A stretch of 64,000 bases of DNA from Alloascoidea africana (taxonomy: Eukaryota > Ascomycota > Alloascoideomycetes > Alloascoideales > Alloascoideaceae). The notes beneath the pieces were generated by a model. The model had not been told where the DNA came from. It saw only the letters and a list, made by a program, of their open reading frames with translations, and did no database searches. The stretch covers positions 248,001 through 312,000 of the forward strand of contig JAKTTT010000002.1 of the NCBI GenBank assembly GCA_030581615.1, given 5' to 3'. The translations under genes and the position numbers were made by a program. Of this stretch, positions 42,389 through 53,258 are shown piece by piece. Position 1 is the first letter of the stretch, and every line of letters starts with the position of its first letter.

Positions 42389-43368
42389 CTTCTCATTCGA
42401 CTCGACACTCTGCCAGATAACGAAAGAATAAAAGTCAGAACCACTGGAGAGCAAAAGAAAGTAAGAGGAAAGGACACAAAAGCGGCAGCTGCTGGGTATA
42501 TATATGTAAGACCCTGGGGCTCATAGAGGTGGCCGGAGCACGTGATGCGCATCTTGCCCGAGCACCGCCTCTAAAGGAAAACAGGACGTTTTATGTGCGG
42601 GCCCGAGCGCACGCAGGCCGCGACAGGCCGCCCACGGACGGCCGCAGCTGGTCGTCTGCACTTTTGCCAAGGCAGCGCCATCCATCTGAGCCTCGTCCTC
42701 TTCTCAAGATGGAGATCGAAGCCTCCGCTGAGCCCTTTCCTCGCTCAGACCAGCCGGGGACGACCGCGGCCGGGCAGTTCGCTGTCCGGTGCCCGGTGCT
42801 CGGTGCCCGGTGCTCGCCGCCGCCCAGCCAGGCTGGAGCGCCACGGCCTGGAGGGTTCTGGCTCGCCAGTTGGCCGTGAGCTGGGGAGCGCTGTGGGCGC
42901 TGTGGGCGTTGAGAATGGACGCCGACCAAATGCAAGGCTCAGACTCGGGTGAGTCCATCAACAGGCTTGATTACGCTGGCGGTTTTCCAAGCCTTGCAGA
43001 TCAAGGCACATTCGCCAAGAGCTGGATGATAAACCATCGCAGTTTCACAAGCCGAAATCCTCACAATTCAAGGGTTGAAATCAGCACCAAAGTTAAACGA
43101 AAAAAAAAAATGCATTTTGTTGATTCTCGTTTGTCCAAGCCCAGACATAATGATAATGATAATGATAGATTAGCATAATTCAAATAGACTTTGAAGCTTA
43201 AACTCTTAATATGTGCCGCATGGGGAAAGATGCTTGCATATACATGTTCTGGTGAAACCGTCTTAGATATCAAATTGATGATTTCGCCATGTTTCACATG
43301 GATGGAAGAGATCACCAACTTACAAGTACGAGTGTATATGCAAAAGAAATATTAAAATGCCGTTTGGT
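42389..43368. promoter_or_regulatory. PMC1 promoter region, GC-rich
   Basis: About 980 bp between PMC1 and the 3' end of KAP122. It has a TATATATA element at about 42497-42505, two matches to the calcineurin-dependent element GNGGC(G/T)CA (GGGGCTCA at 42516-42523; GAGGCTCA read on the minus strand at 42687-42694), and a GC-rich block at 42590-42910 with a 14-bp direct repeat (CGGTGCCCGGTGCT at 42787-42800 and 42801-42814). In S. cerevisiae PMC1 is a Crz1 target. Confidence 0.5.
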
Positions 43369-46300
43369 TTAGATATACCCCAAGGTTCCTCCACTTTGCT
43401 TGACCCAGTAGCTCTTCACAATCTCGTTGGTTTTGGGGGAACCTCTAGCACACACCAATTGAGATAAGAAAATTCGCTTGAAATTCTCTTTGTTCTGTGT
43501 AACATCTCCCGTTATTTGGCTATCCAATTGAGGATTCCCTCCTCCTCCTCCTCCACCACCACCACCATCGGAACCACTAATAGACGGGTCGGATAGACTG
43601 TTCTTGACCCAATTTTTGCATTCAAGAGGAAACTTTACCACCAGTTTTCTCAAAACATCCGAATAAAAAGGAAGATTGCTTCGAGCGGTATTCCCACTAA
43701 TCGCCGTAATAACTTGGTTAACAACCGCTTGTCCAAAATTTAGTACCACTTGTTTCCGCTGTTCATTAACGCGTTCACTCCTTGCACCGCTGGTAATCAC
43801 AAACTTAACCCAAAAATGACAGGCTGGTTTTAAAGTAAACCTCTCTTGAGCGGTAAGCATTCTAATCGTAAATGCAATAATATACTCAAACAATGGATGG
43901 TTTAAAAATTGTTCAAGGTAATGTTGTGTCAAGTATGGCAATAACTTTAATAGTCCATCACAAATGTCCGGATCCGTCTCGTTCAATCCACACCTTAATA
44001 TCGTGTCGTTTCTGAAAAAAATCTCTATAAACCCATTGAGTTGGTCATCTGGTATTCTTTTGCCCCCTGAAGAAAATGCACTCAATGAACTACATCCGAG
44101 ATCAGAGAGACATGAAAATGCAGATGCTGGACCCGTTTTCATTTTAACTTGGATAAATTCCGCAACCACTTGGAACGGGAAATAAAAAGGTCCTTCAATT
44201 GTTTCCGAAAATGCTGATTTGAAAATGGCACATGACTTTTCACATACTTCGTAATTCCCGTTGAAAGGTGCATTCTCTATAACAAAAAAGTTTATAATCT
44301 GTAATAGATTTGATCGGATTTGATACGAATCTTGAGCCCAAAACGCTTCAACTTTCTCCTTAACTGCAGGATCGATTTCCGAAAACTCTTCCAGTGAATT
44401 CATACCCTTGCCGATTTCGCTGATGCATTTGAGTAACGAAACTCCAGATGAAATAATCTTCTCGGGCTCTTCAACTGTGGATGAAGAATCTATAACCAAT
44501 TTGGCCCTTTCAACAAGCGTGTTAATCATCCGTGAAAGATATGATCCTGCCTCTTCCATATTCTCAAGTGTTTGAATTACCGCTGCCACTGCACCCACAA
44601 TACGCTCTTTCACAACCTCCCCCACAGACTCTGAAACCAGCATCGACTCCAAAATGCTGAAAAACGAAGGTAAGTACGGCGTCAGAGATGCTCGGCAAGC
44701 ATCACATATGGTCTTTATCGATTTTGAAGAAGGCAGGGACACGCTTGGAAGTTGAACTGATTTGAAAAGAAAGTCCAAAACAAATGAAAGAAACTTGGTC
44801 CCCTTTGGCCCTTTGAAGAACTCATCACAGGCCCCAACCATCGTTACCGCCGTGTAAATGATGCTTGGATCATCCACCTTCATTAATTCTGGCAGCAATT
44901 TTGAATCAAAAATCGCCTCCAATTTGCCACATGCTTCATTAATTTCGGATTCATCAACGAGGTTACTTATGCAGTATAATGAAGCTTCGATATCGATCCA
45001 ATTGATTGGATCTTGCTCCAAAGACATTAAAATGTTGTTAACCAACATGTTTAAAAGAGATTCCTGGACAAGCGGGAACACCGATTCCATAAAGTCAACA
45101 ACGTCGCGTCTATAGGATAAAAATTCCTCTTTGTAAGATCTAAACTCTGGAGAATGCCAATTCCTAGGAAGTCGTATCTTTTTCCAAAATGATTCAATAG
45201 CAGATAATAAAATCGCTTGTGCTTTCTTCTCAATTTGTTGTACCTGTTCAGGAGAGGTTGCAGCCAAAATTAGATTCCGATTATCTAAAATGTAATCTGA
45301 AAAAGTGGCCCAAAACTCGGTAAAATCTCTTGAGATTGTTTCATCTTCAATCGCACTTCCTGGGAACGACGTTAAAGATTGTAAAATCATCAGTAAACCA
45401 TCATAGCTAGAGCCTGCCAAAGAATTGCATATTGTGCCCAAGATCGATTCGCTATACCCGATCATTAGCTTCGAAAGGCCCTGAGCTTCATCCACCAAAT
45501 CAGGATCAGAATCAGAATCAGGATCATTTGGGGCTGCTTCCGCTGCTGCTGCTGCTGCAGATGTATAATAGGATACCCTTTGTTGACCCCATTCTCCAAA
45601 TAACAGATTCCCCAAAGAGTTTCTCAGAATAGGTAATGACCGTATGTCCGAGTACTGTTCATATATATCGCATAGCGCCTCTGTTGCCTTCACCGAGATT
45701 GATTGAATTGGGGATATTAGAGCCTGGGTTAAATATGTTGTTGCCTGTTTGAAATGATTAAACCTAATGGTTGATTCATTCTCAGCTTTTGATACGTAGG
45801 CACACCATGACAGCAAAGAATCGATCGATTCCACAACCATCTGAATCTCAACCTCATTTGAATCGTCCAGGATTTTGCTTTGATTTTCAAGAGCGTGAAT
45901 TACTAGTTTCGAAATAAAGATTTCGTTTTCTGTTTTCATATGCTCGTGCAATTCTCCTCGTTTCGATAATGAAAATTCTCTACACGTCAACTCTTCAGCC
46001 AAAATCTTGGCAAACGAGATTGCTAAGAGGAAATCCTCTGGTGTTAAAACACTTAAAAGATCTTGGTTCTGGGGAACTGTTAATTGGACTTTGTCACTGG
46101 CCAATGTATATACAAAAGATTCAAGGCAGTTTGTCCAAAGTTTGAAAAATTCGGCATAGAAGATGGATAGGGTCACGAGCAGCTTACTCTTGACAAAACC
46201 TGAAGAGCGTTTCGCTGTCAATATATGTCCCAGTAATCGTTGTAATAAAGTGATTGCCTTGGATGAGTCTAACTCCTCTGCTTTGGTGTTTAACTTTACT

Positions 46301-46677
46301 GTATATGTTAGAGCACCAAAGAATCGACAGTGCTCATTTGGATGAGATAACAGTAGATCTGCAATCTCCCATCCTGCCTCTGAATGCTGATATTGTTGTA
46401 ATTGTCTCTGACTCCTATCACACAACAGCGAAAAAAAAAAAAAAAAAAAAAAGAGGAGTGCGGGATTGGTTAGTATAACAATCTTCTTGTGAAAGTATTC
46501 CATCAAGTCATACTCTGAAACTAAATCTGCATCAGCATTTCGCGAATAACCATAGAGGGTCCCAATCAGCTGCATTCATTCTATTAGAGCAAAGCCTTTC
46601 ACTTTTACAAGAGATCAAATCAATCACACTATTCTTACCGACTCTATCTTGCTTATGTCTTCATCGAGCAACCCCAT
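43369..46677 (-). CDS. KAP122: Importin-beta family karyopherin (Kap122/Pdr6 type)
   Basis: A nuclear transport receptor of the importin-13-like group. Three exons, 46677-46639, 46569-46514 and 46414-43369, give 1046 residues (S. cerevisiae Kap122 is 1081). The joined N-terminus MGLLDEDISKIES, LIGTLYGYSRNADADLVSE, SQRQLQQYQHSEAGWEIADL is followed by CRFFGALTYTVKLNT, which matches Kap122 well. Intron 1 (46570-46638) is GTAAGA...CTCTAAT...GCAG; intron 2 (46415-46513) is GTATGA...ATACTAACC, a run of 22 T, then GATAG. The rest is HEAT-type helical repeat. A run of nine Gly near the C-terminus is unusual. Promoter is shared divergently with the aminopeptidase P gene. Confidence 0.85.
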
Positions 46678-46758
46678 TGCAGGTTCGGGAACAAGATCAC
46701 GCAGAATGTATTCATGCTCTCTCTGTGTGTGTGTGAAGATGGATGGATCATGTTCAGT

Positions 46759-46787
46759 CCCGGAATTTTGCACGTGCAAGTTCCGGG
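46759..46787. promoter_or_regulatory. Near-perfect palindromic E-box element
   Basis: CCCGGAA, two bases, TTGCACGTGCAA, one base, TTCCGGG. The 12-bp centre is a perfect palindrome around CACGTG, and the 7-bp arms are exact inverted copies. It lies in the 279-bp divergent promoter of KAP122 and FRA1. Confidence 0.6.
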
Positions 46788-46956
46788 GTCCTTGACCCCT
46801 ATCCCCCACAGCCAATTAAAGCAGGGCTACTTTGAGTAGGTCAGCGTGCATATATATCTCAAGCTTAGACCAGGTGATCTCAGCATGGGAAGATGAGATA
46901 GAGCAATTTAGCAAAAAGAACGGTCCTTTCTTTTGCGACACTGCAATTGAACGCTA

Positions 46957-49107
46957 ATGTCAGGAGTACTCACTTCATATCAATCCACTACGGCGCAAGC
47001 ATCGAGAACGGTTACACGTTCTCGCCGCTGTGACAATTGTACATGCTCCCCAGGGCTTCTTAACAGGCATTCGAAGCATTCATCTTACCTTGCCCGACAG
47101 GTTGCGCTCAAAAATCGTCAAATTGTTGTGGGAAGAAACAGTTCAAGGTCTTTCTCGACTCCCTTGAGTAGTCCCAAACCGCGATCTTTACCAAACGAAG
47201 AGAATGAATGTGCTTTGGCGGTGAAGGAAATCAATACTACTCAAAGACTGGAAGCCTTGCGTCGCCTGATGAAAGAGCACAATTTAGCGGTCTACATTGT
47301 TCCATCTGAAGATGAACACAATAGTGAATACACAGGCGCTCCTGATAAGCGACGATTCTTTATTAGCGGCTTCTCAGGCAGTGCGGGAGTAGCAGTTATC
47401 ACCAGATCCTTAGGGAGTCTAAATGAATCGCCTGATGGAGCAGCAGCCCTTTCCACTGATGGTCGCTACTTTCTACAAGCACAGAACGAGCTGGATTTTA
47501 ATTGGACCCTGTTGCGGCAGGGAGTTTCTGAGGATCCGACCTGGCAAGAATGGGCGGTTGACCAAGCAATATCTAATTCGCTTGATACAGGTGCTACGGC
47601 CAGAATTGGAATTGATCCAAAGTTGATATCATATCCAAATGCAAAGGCTTTTGAGGCATTGTTAACGCAAAAACTGGATCTGGAATCGGGAGCAAAAGCT
47701 GAGTTTGTACCTGTTGAACATAACCTTATCGATCTGATTTGGCCACAATTTGAAGAGATTACCAGGTCCAATGATCCCATTTCCGTTCATGAAATGCCTT
47801 TTGCTGGCTGTTCAGCAGAGACTAAAATCAAAAATCTGCAATTGGAACTTTCCAAAATGAAATTCTCCAAAATCGTGGTTTCGGCGCTTGATGAAGTGGC
47901 TTGGTTGTTCAACCTGAGGGGCCAGGATGTAATGTATAACCCTGTTTTTTACTCCTATGCCATTGTGACGCTCTCAGAGGCTTGCCTATATGTCAATCTG
48001 GATAAGGTCACTGAAGAAGTGAGAGAGTATCTTAACGGAATTCAAGTTTACGTTAAAGATTACCACCAATTATGGCAAGATGTTAAAACACATGGCAACT
48101 CATCAGACAAAGGATCATTTGCACTGTCTAAAACTGCGTCGTGGGCGCTTGCCAGGTCCATAGACTTTGATAACTCCAGCTTTATCGACTCTCCCATCCA
48201 AATTTCCAAATCGATCAAGAATGAGGTCGAACTTGGAGGCGCGCGGCAGTGTCATATCAGAGACGGCGTTGCAGTTGTGAGATTTTTCGCTTGGCTGGAA
48301 ACCCAAGTTTCTGCTGGAATTAGTATTGATGAATTCATCGCTTCAGAAAGACTTGAAGAATATAGAAGCAAAGAGGCGAACTTTGTTGGACCCAGCTTTG
48401 AAACTATATCTGCTAGTGGGTCCAATGCAGCAATAATTCATTACAAACCACAAAAAGATTCTTGTATGGCTATTGACACAAGCATAATCTACCTTTGCGA
48501 TTCTGGAGGTCATTATAAAGATGGTACCACGGATATAACAAGAACTTTGCACTTTGGTGAGCCGACAAAAGATGAAATAAGAGCCTACACCTTGGTCCTA
48601 AAAGGTCATATAGCCTTGGCTATGGCAGTTTTCCCAGAGGGAACCACAGGGCTGGCGCTAGACACTCTTGCCAGACAGCATTTGTGGAAGCATGGCCTGG
48701 ACTATAGACATGGAACTGGGCATGGAATTGGATCCTATCTCAATGTTCATGAAGGACCGATGGGAATCACGCGTAAAGTCCCTTATTGCAATGTTCCAAT
48801 TAAAGTTGGCAACCTTTTATCCAATGAGCCCGGATATTATGAAGAAGGCAAGTTTGGAATTCGCATTGAGAGCATAATGTGCGTCATTCCAGCAGATGAG
48901 AAACATGAAGAAGTGAAATATCTGAGATTTGAAACAGTGACAATGGTACCGTTTTCTAGGAAACTTATAGATACTTCATTGTTGCAGCCTGATGAAATCT
49001 CCTGGATCAATATGTATCACTCAAAGGTGTGTCATATTTTGAAACCCCGGATAAATAAAAATGACAGAGCTAGAAGCTGGCTCAAGAGAGAAACTGCGCC
49101 TTTGTGA
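46957..49107 (+). CDS. FRA1: Aminopeptidase P, Fra1/XPNPEP1 type (M24B)
   Basis: A 716-residue X-Pro aminopeptidase-family protein; yeast Fra1 (749 residues) works with Fra2 and Grx3/4 to hold the iron regulator Aft1 in check. After an Arg/Ser-rich N-terminal extension of about 85 residues come two creatinase-like N domains (LRRLMKEHNLAVYIVPSEDE, RFFISGFSGSAG, TDGRYFLQA) and the pita-bread catalytic domain. Metal ligands are visible: Asp in LCDSGGHYKDGTTDITRT (two), His in HGTGHGIGSYLNVHEGP, and Glu in NEPGYYEEGKFGIRIES (two). The N-terminal extension is Arg-rich and might be a weak mitochondrial signal, so a dual location is possible. A TATATATA near 46849-46856 lies about 100 bp upstream. 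Confidence 0.9.
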   Translation: MSGVLTSYQSTTAQASRTVTRSRRCDNCTCSPGLLNRHSKHSSYLARQVALKNRQIVVGRNSSRSFSTPLSSPKPRSLPNEENECALAVKEINTTQRLEALRRLMKEHNLAVYIVPSEDEHNSEYTGAPDKRRFFISGFSGSAGVAVITRSLGSLNESPDGAAALSTDGRYFLQAQNELDFNWTLLRQGVSEDPTWQEWAVDQAISNSLDTGATARIGIDPKLISYPNAKAFEALLTQKLDLESGAKAEFVPVEHNLIDLIWPQFEEITRSNDPISVHEMPFAGCSAETKIKNLQLELSKMKFSKIVVSALDEVAWLFNLRGQDVMYNPVFYSYAIVTLSEACLYVNLDKVTEEVREYLNGIQVYVKDYHQLWQDVKTHGNSSDKGSFALSKTASWALARSIDFDNSSFIDSPIQISKSIKNEVELGGARQCHIRDGVAVVRFFAWLETQVSAGISIDEFIASERLEEYRSKEANFVGPSFETISASGSNAAIIHYKPQKDSCMAIDTSIIYLCDSGGHYKDGTTDITRTLHFGEPTKDEIRAYTLVLKGHIALAMAVFPEGTTGLALDTLARQHLWKHGLDYRHGTGHGIGSYLNVHEGPMGITRKVPYCNVPIKVGNLLSNEPGYYEEGKFGIRIESIMCVIPADEKHEEVKYLRFETVTMVPFSRKLIDTSLLQPDEISWINMYHSKVCHILKPRINKNDRARSWLKRETAPL

Positions 49108-49439
49108 CTTGTCGCGCGTAAGGTCTCTACTTATGAAACCAAAAAAAAAAAAAGTGCATTTATGACTTGATATGATTCTCCTAATCCTCTATATGTTTTT
49201 GTTGTTTATTTGTGTACTATTGATCTCTGTGTTTTGTTCATTGTTAGGAAGATGTTGAAGTCTTTCCGTTCGTAGGTTTCCTCTGTTCTCAGATCTTCCA
49301 CTTTCTTCCTTCTTCTAGGCTGCTAGTGCTCCATAGATTTCCACACTCTCCCCATCCTTCTGTGTTCATAGGTCTGACCACATCTGTGATAGAGATTGTC
49401 CTAGCTTGCGGGTGATGTACTGTATTTCAGTACCTTTCT

Positions 49440-50110
49440 ACCTACGCCATTCTGGCCTTGTCAGGCTGATCAAGATAATTATGCATAAGAGTTTCCAATT
49501 CAGGAGCAGTTGGAGTGGCTTGTATGTACATTCGATTTGCGGGTCTAGGAGGCTGATGTTGAGGTTTGGACTTCAAAGGGATAAAGATCTCATTCAGCAG
49601 ATTTTTGAGGGAGGAGTTTGTTGTAGCGGATCGTAACATTTTCGATCTTTAATTGTTTGTGTCATTTGGTGCGCATCTTCTGCTGAGCGCTTTCCTGAGT
49701 TGACTGCTTGGATAAGAAATCAACGTTATCGATAACTACTGGGCCTGCGTTTATTATGGAATGGCCCGTGGCTGTATTTTGATTCGTACGTCTTAAATCA
49801 AGGTGAGTGAGCGATTCTCTTGAGTTCTTGAATGGACGAGAAAAAAAGGGAGTGTCAGTATAACCACCATCGTTGTGTACTAGGCAGATTACGCTCACGC
49901 CGAAAAGCAGGGATATAGGATACAATCAAATTTTGGAGTCATGGACAATTCCTCATCATATTTTCTTGCATGCCACAGAAATAACAGTATCCAGTATCAC
50001 GCTGTGGCTTTGAGGTAGATTTAGGAGGAGCCAAGCTGCTCACTCCAGGGTGTAATTGTAATTCGTTCTGGAGATGAGTTGGGAGGGGGGATTTTTGAAA
50101 AGATCTGCTA
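49440..50110 (-). mobile_element. Possible retroelement Gag-like fossil, broken
   Basis: On the minus strand, scattered frames include a segment resembling a retroviral-type CCHC zinc knuckle (near 49950-49990) and neighbouring Pro/Gln-rich coding-like stretches. This fits a decayed Gag or ORF1 of a retroelement; LTR versus LINE origin cannot be decided and no terminal repeats were found. It is heavily broken (several breaks) and looks old. Confidence 0.25.
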
Positions 50111-52379
50111 AGAAAGTGTTGTTATCGCTGGAATTGATGGGTTGACATTAATTGTGTGGGTTTGCCAATAGTATTTGTTGTGCTAATAAACTAAGAGGGT
50201 TGCTTTGTAGGTTCGATTGATGCAGGGTCCAACATTGTCAAGGCATTTTAGTTATGGATCTCTCTACCTTTCTAATAGGGGTAGCGCTATCACATCAGTC
50301 AGCATTTTCTTTGAGCTCCATTAGGAAAAAATCAAATCTCAAGATTTTATGTCGCTTTTCTCTACAATTGTGAATGCCGCATCAAAGTGTTTAGCAAGGA
50401 ACTCAATTAGTACCTTGTACCTGGTAAGTTCCTGGGGAACATCTTTCCTGTGATGGTGTTACGTCTGGAGGAAGATTCGGAACATCAGCAATTTCTGACT
50501 TTGTTGAACTGGTCCTGTGAGAGAGGGTTTCAAATATTTAGTACCAGGATAGAAAGCTTTATAGCATAGCGACTATTTTATCTGGAACTTTGGTACAGAT
50601 ATGAGTATCATGATCGCATCCGGTGATGGTTGACGACAATGCTTTCGAAATGCGGTTAGATATCTGTAATAAGAGGTTATAGGAAGCGGAAGTAATATCC
50701 AAATCGAGAAATTTCTCAGAATGTAGAAATTTTGCTCATGTGTGCTGTGGCAAAATAAAACAAATTTACAATTTTTAGATGTTTTTGTTTGATAGCATTA
50801 AATTTTAAACGGTTTGAAGGTGCAGATGCAAGACGTTTTGAAAAATGACTTGTGGAGAAATACTTGAGTTTTTCATGATGCCCAATTGCAGAAGATTTGG
50901 AAAATGTGTATCGTTTGACTGCCCTATTTTACTATTCAGCGCCGGTTTTCTATCTTGGCAGGTATTTCTGGAACAGCACATAGTTGTAGTATTTGCAAAG
51001 AGGCGGCAGATACGTCTCTGCGTGATCTCTATGGATCAGTCGATTTTGGACCCCGAAAAGGTATGCATGGTAAACTGCTCATTTTCCAAAGGTTGGAGAA
51101 GTCTTTGGGATTTGGCACAATGCCCATTTGCCTTGGCAACATGCTGTATCGTTGAGAAAGTGGGGAAAGATGTAGCTAACATTCATAAAAGTTGAACAGT
51201 TGTAAAACACCGAGACATGCAAAACAAAATTAGAAAGGGCTCAACAGATTGTCAGCAGGGTGTGCAAAAAGCGATGTCCAAAGCGTTTACGCGTTACTCA
51301 ATGAAAAAAAATCCAACAGCTCTTTTTTTCATCTGATGAGCACAAGGGCAGCAGGATCCTCTTCGCATCATTTGTTTCCGAGATGACACAATTTCTATGG
51401 AATATGCAATCAAAGTTTAAGATCGAACAGTAAGACAATGACTCCAGCGGTCTTGCCACTATGCATACCCAATGTCAGTTTGTTCTACTGTGGAGGGTGA
51501 AAAATGAATAGAAAAAAAGGGCGATGAAATCTCACAAAAGTTTAAGCCCCGGAAATTTCGAGCACTTCTCGCTTATTTACCAAAAGCGCTTAGAACTATA
51601 TGGAAACTAGATCAATACTCATTGTTAGTCAAAAGCTATTATTCGCTGCTAATGGTAGATTTGGGTTGATAGCCGCCTTTTCGTTGGAGCAGCACAACGG
51701 AATATGGGTAAGGAGCCAAGTCTTCGGAGCTCCGGAGATGACGATACTTTTCTTTTTGGAGAAAATGCGCTTGTTCCTTTATTATTCTTTGGGTACTTGC
51801 TTGCAGGTTAAGGGGTACATTGTTTAGTATTCTAATTGACTTTTTTGTATTTTTATTTTTATTTTTATTCATTTTATCAAATGTTGCAAGCGTTCAGTAG
51901 CCATTCGCCGAATACGTGGTACGGGTAATATACGGACAGATTTCACCAATACGGAAACAGTAGAAACGGTCTGATCTGAACGGAATTTAACAAGGTCTTT
52001 ATTTTTGCTCGCCTGCCGATGACAGACACATGCACTTTTATGTGTTTTTGTCTATTGTCGAAATTTTTTTTTTTTTTTTCAGGGCTCGCTGAAAAAATCT
52101 TGTTGGAGATTCGTTGCCAGTTTAGTAAGGCCACTTAGGGCTTCGTTGCCATAGAGAACACTTTTAGTTTAAAGGATTAGCAAAACCCAAAGGTGACTCT
52201 ACTGTATGTGCTTGGTTGTCCTAGGATCCAGTCTACCAGAACTATAGTTAGTTGGCAGGACAGATCGAGATTTGCTCCGAGGAGCCCCAAGCTTTTTTTT
52301 TTCTTTTGCTTTTTCCTGAGCTTGTTGGAAAATCCGGGGTTGAACTATTACACTTTATGCGGAACTTTTAATCCGAAAA

Positions 52380-52690
52380 GTGCACCACGCCCAAGCGCGT
52401 GCCCAGGAGTTGGACAGCAACAAGCAACGCCACACCACCTGGTGACGGACCGCCAACCCAACGATCGGCGTGGCTCCGTGGGGACGAGGTCGTCCTGGTC
52501 GGGCGAGCTTGGAGGAGTGCTGGGAGGCCGAAGTGGGTGTGGCCGGCCGCGGCAGCACGTGTGGGAGCCGGGTCTGCCGACCGGGTCTGCCGACCGGGGC
52601 GGCACATGGGCCGGGCCGGGAGTGGGTGCGGGTGCGGGTGCGCAGCGTGGAGCCACTCGGGCCGGGCACGGGGCCACGTGTTTGTGCTCC
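52380..52690. promoter_or_regulatory. GC-rich promoter with tandem CCGGGTCTGCCGA repeats
   Basis: Upstream of the ECL1-like gene lies a strongly GC-rich island in AT-rich surroundings. It has two adjacent copies of CCGGGTCTGCCGA (52568-52593), three GGGTGC units (about 52623-52640), a CACGTG-type site near 52674-52679 and twin CATATAAA elements just before the start region. CGG/CCG pairs are the usual sites of Zn2Cys6 factors. Confidence 0.5.
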
Positions 52691-52772
52691 ATATAAAGCC
52701 ATATAAACCTCCAAATCCCGCCATGCTCAGCTTTCCAGATCTCTCTGCTCTTTCAACACACACGCCCACAAA

Positions 52773-53258
52773 ATGTTCCAGGACTACTGTATTGTTTGCG
52801 ACAGGCAATGCGCCTCAGGGTCTGCCTACTGCTCCATCAAGTGCCAGAATAAAGATTATTCCCAGTCGACGAGTCCGGATCTGAGCGCCGAGAGCCAAGA
52901 AACCTACAGCCATCTCTACTCTCCACTGTTTCCTCGCAAACTGACTCACAATAGTCCCTCGAGTCTTTTGTCACCAACGTCGAACAATCATACTTACAGT
53001 GGTCGTCAGACGCATAGCAGCCACAAGCATTCGCCGCCTTTGAGCCCGCTTATGATTGATTCGCCTTGTTTAATACCTCTGGACACGACGAACACGCCGG
53101 CTTTGTCTTTGGATAAGCATCAGAAGGAACACACTTGCAAACCTTCAAACCCTTCTTCAAGTTCAAGTACGCGAACAAATGCTAATACGAGTACGGTTTC
53201 CGATGTTCTAAGAATGAACTCGAACGACTATAAACGGTGGCTAAATGTGGTCCTTTAA
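52773..53258 (+). CDS. ECL1-family small zinc-binding protein
   Basis: A 161-residue protein whose first 25 residues, DYCIVCDRQCASGSAYCS then IKC, match the Cys-rich N-terminus of Ecl1/Ecl2/Ecl3 of fission yeast (life-span regulatory factor family). Cysteines 6, 9, 20 and 24 form the C-X2-C...C-X3-C set, with an extra Cys13. The rest is Ser/Thr/Pro/His-rich and probably disordered, ending in a conserved-looking NDYKRWLNVVL. Known relatives extend chronological life span and respond to nutrient stress, acting as zinc-binding regulators. The GC-rich repeat promoter suggests strong regulation. Family call rests on the short Cys motif. Confidence 0.7.
   Translation: MFQDYCIVCDRQCASGSAYCSIKCQNKDYSQSTSPDLSAESQETYSHLYSPLFPRKLTHNSPSSLLSPTSNNHTYSGRQTHSSHKHSPPLSPLMIDSPCLIPLDTTNTPALSLDKHQKEHTCKPSNPSSSSSTRTNANTSTVSDVLRMNSNDYKRWLNVVL

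Larger units (their letters stand above)
49108..52772. other. Gene-poor 3.7 kb region upstream of the ECL1-like gene
   Basis: No intact gene is recognised. It holds a possible retroelement fossil (about 49440-50110, listed separately), short open pieces such as 50955-51155 (66 codons, with HSCSICKEAADTSLRD) that I cannot place, a poly-T tract near 52063-52080, and a very GC-rich stretch (52380-52690) that forms the promoter of the next gene. Confidence 0.4.

Noticed and set aside
50845-51195. 116-codon plus-strand frame
   Set aside because: Composition is not protein-like and it overlaps another short frame; no domain can be named.
52368-52808. Long minus-strand open frame in the GC-rich region
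   Set aside because: It is a by-product of GC-rich repeats, has no family features and overlaps the promoter and start of the ECL1-like gene.
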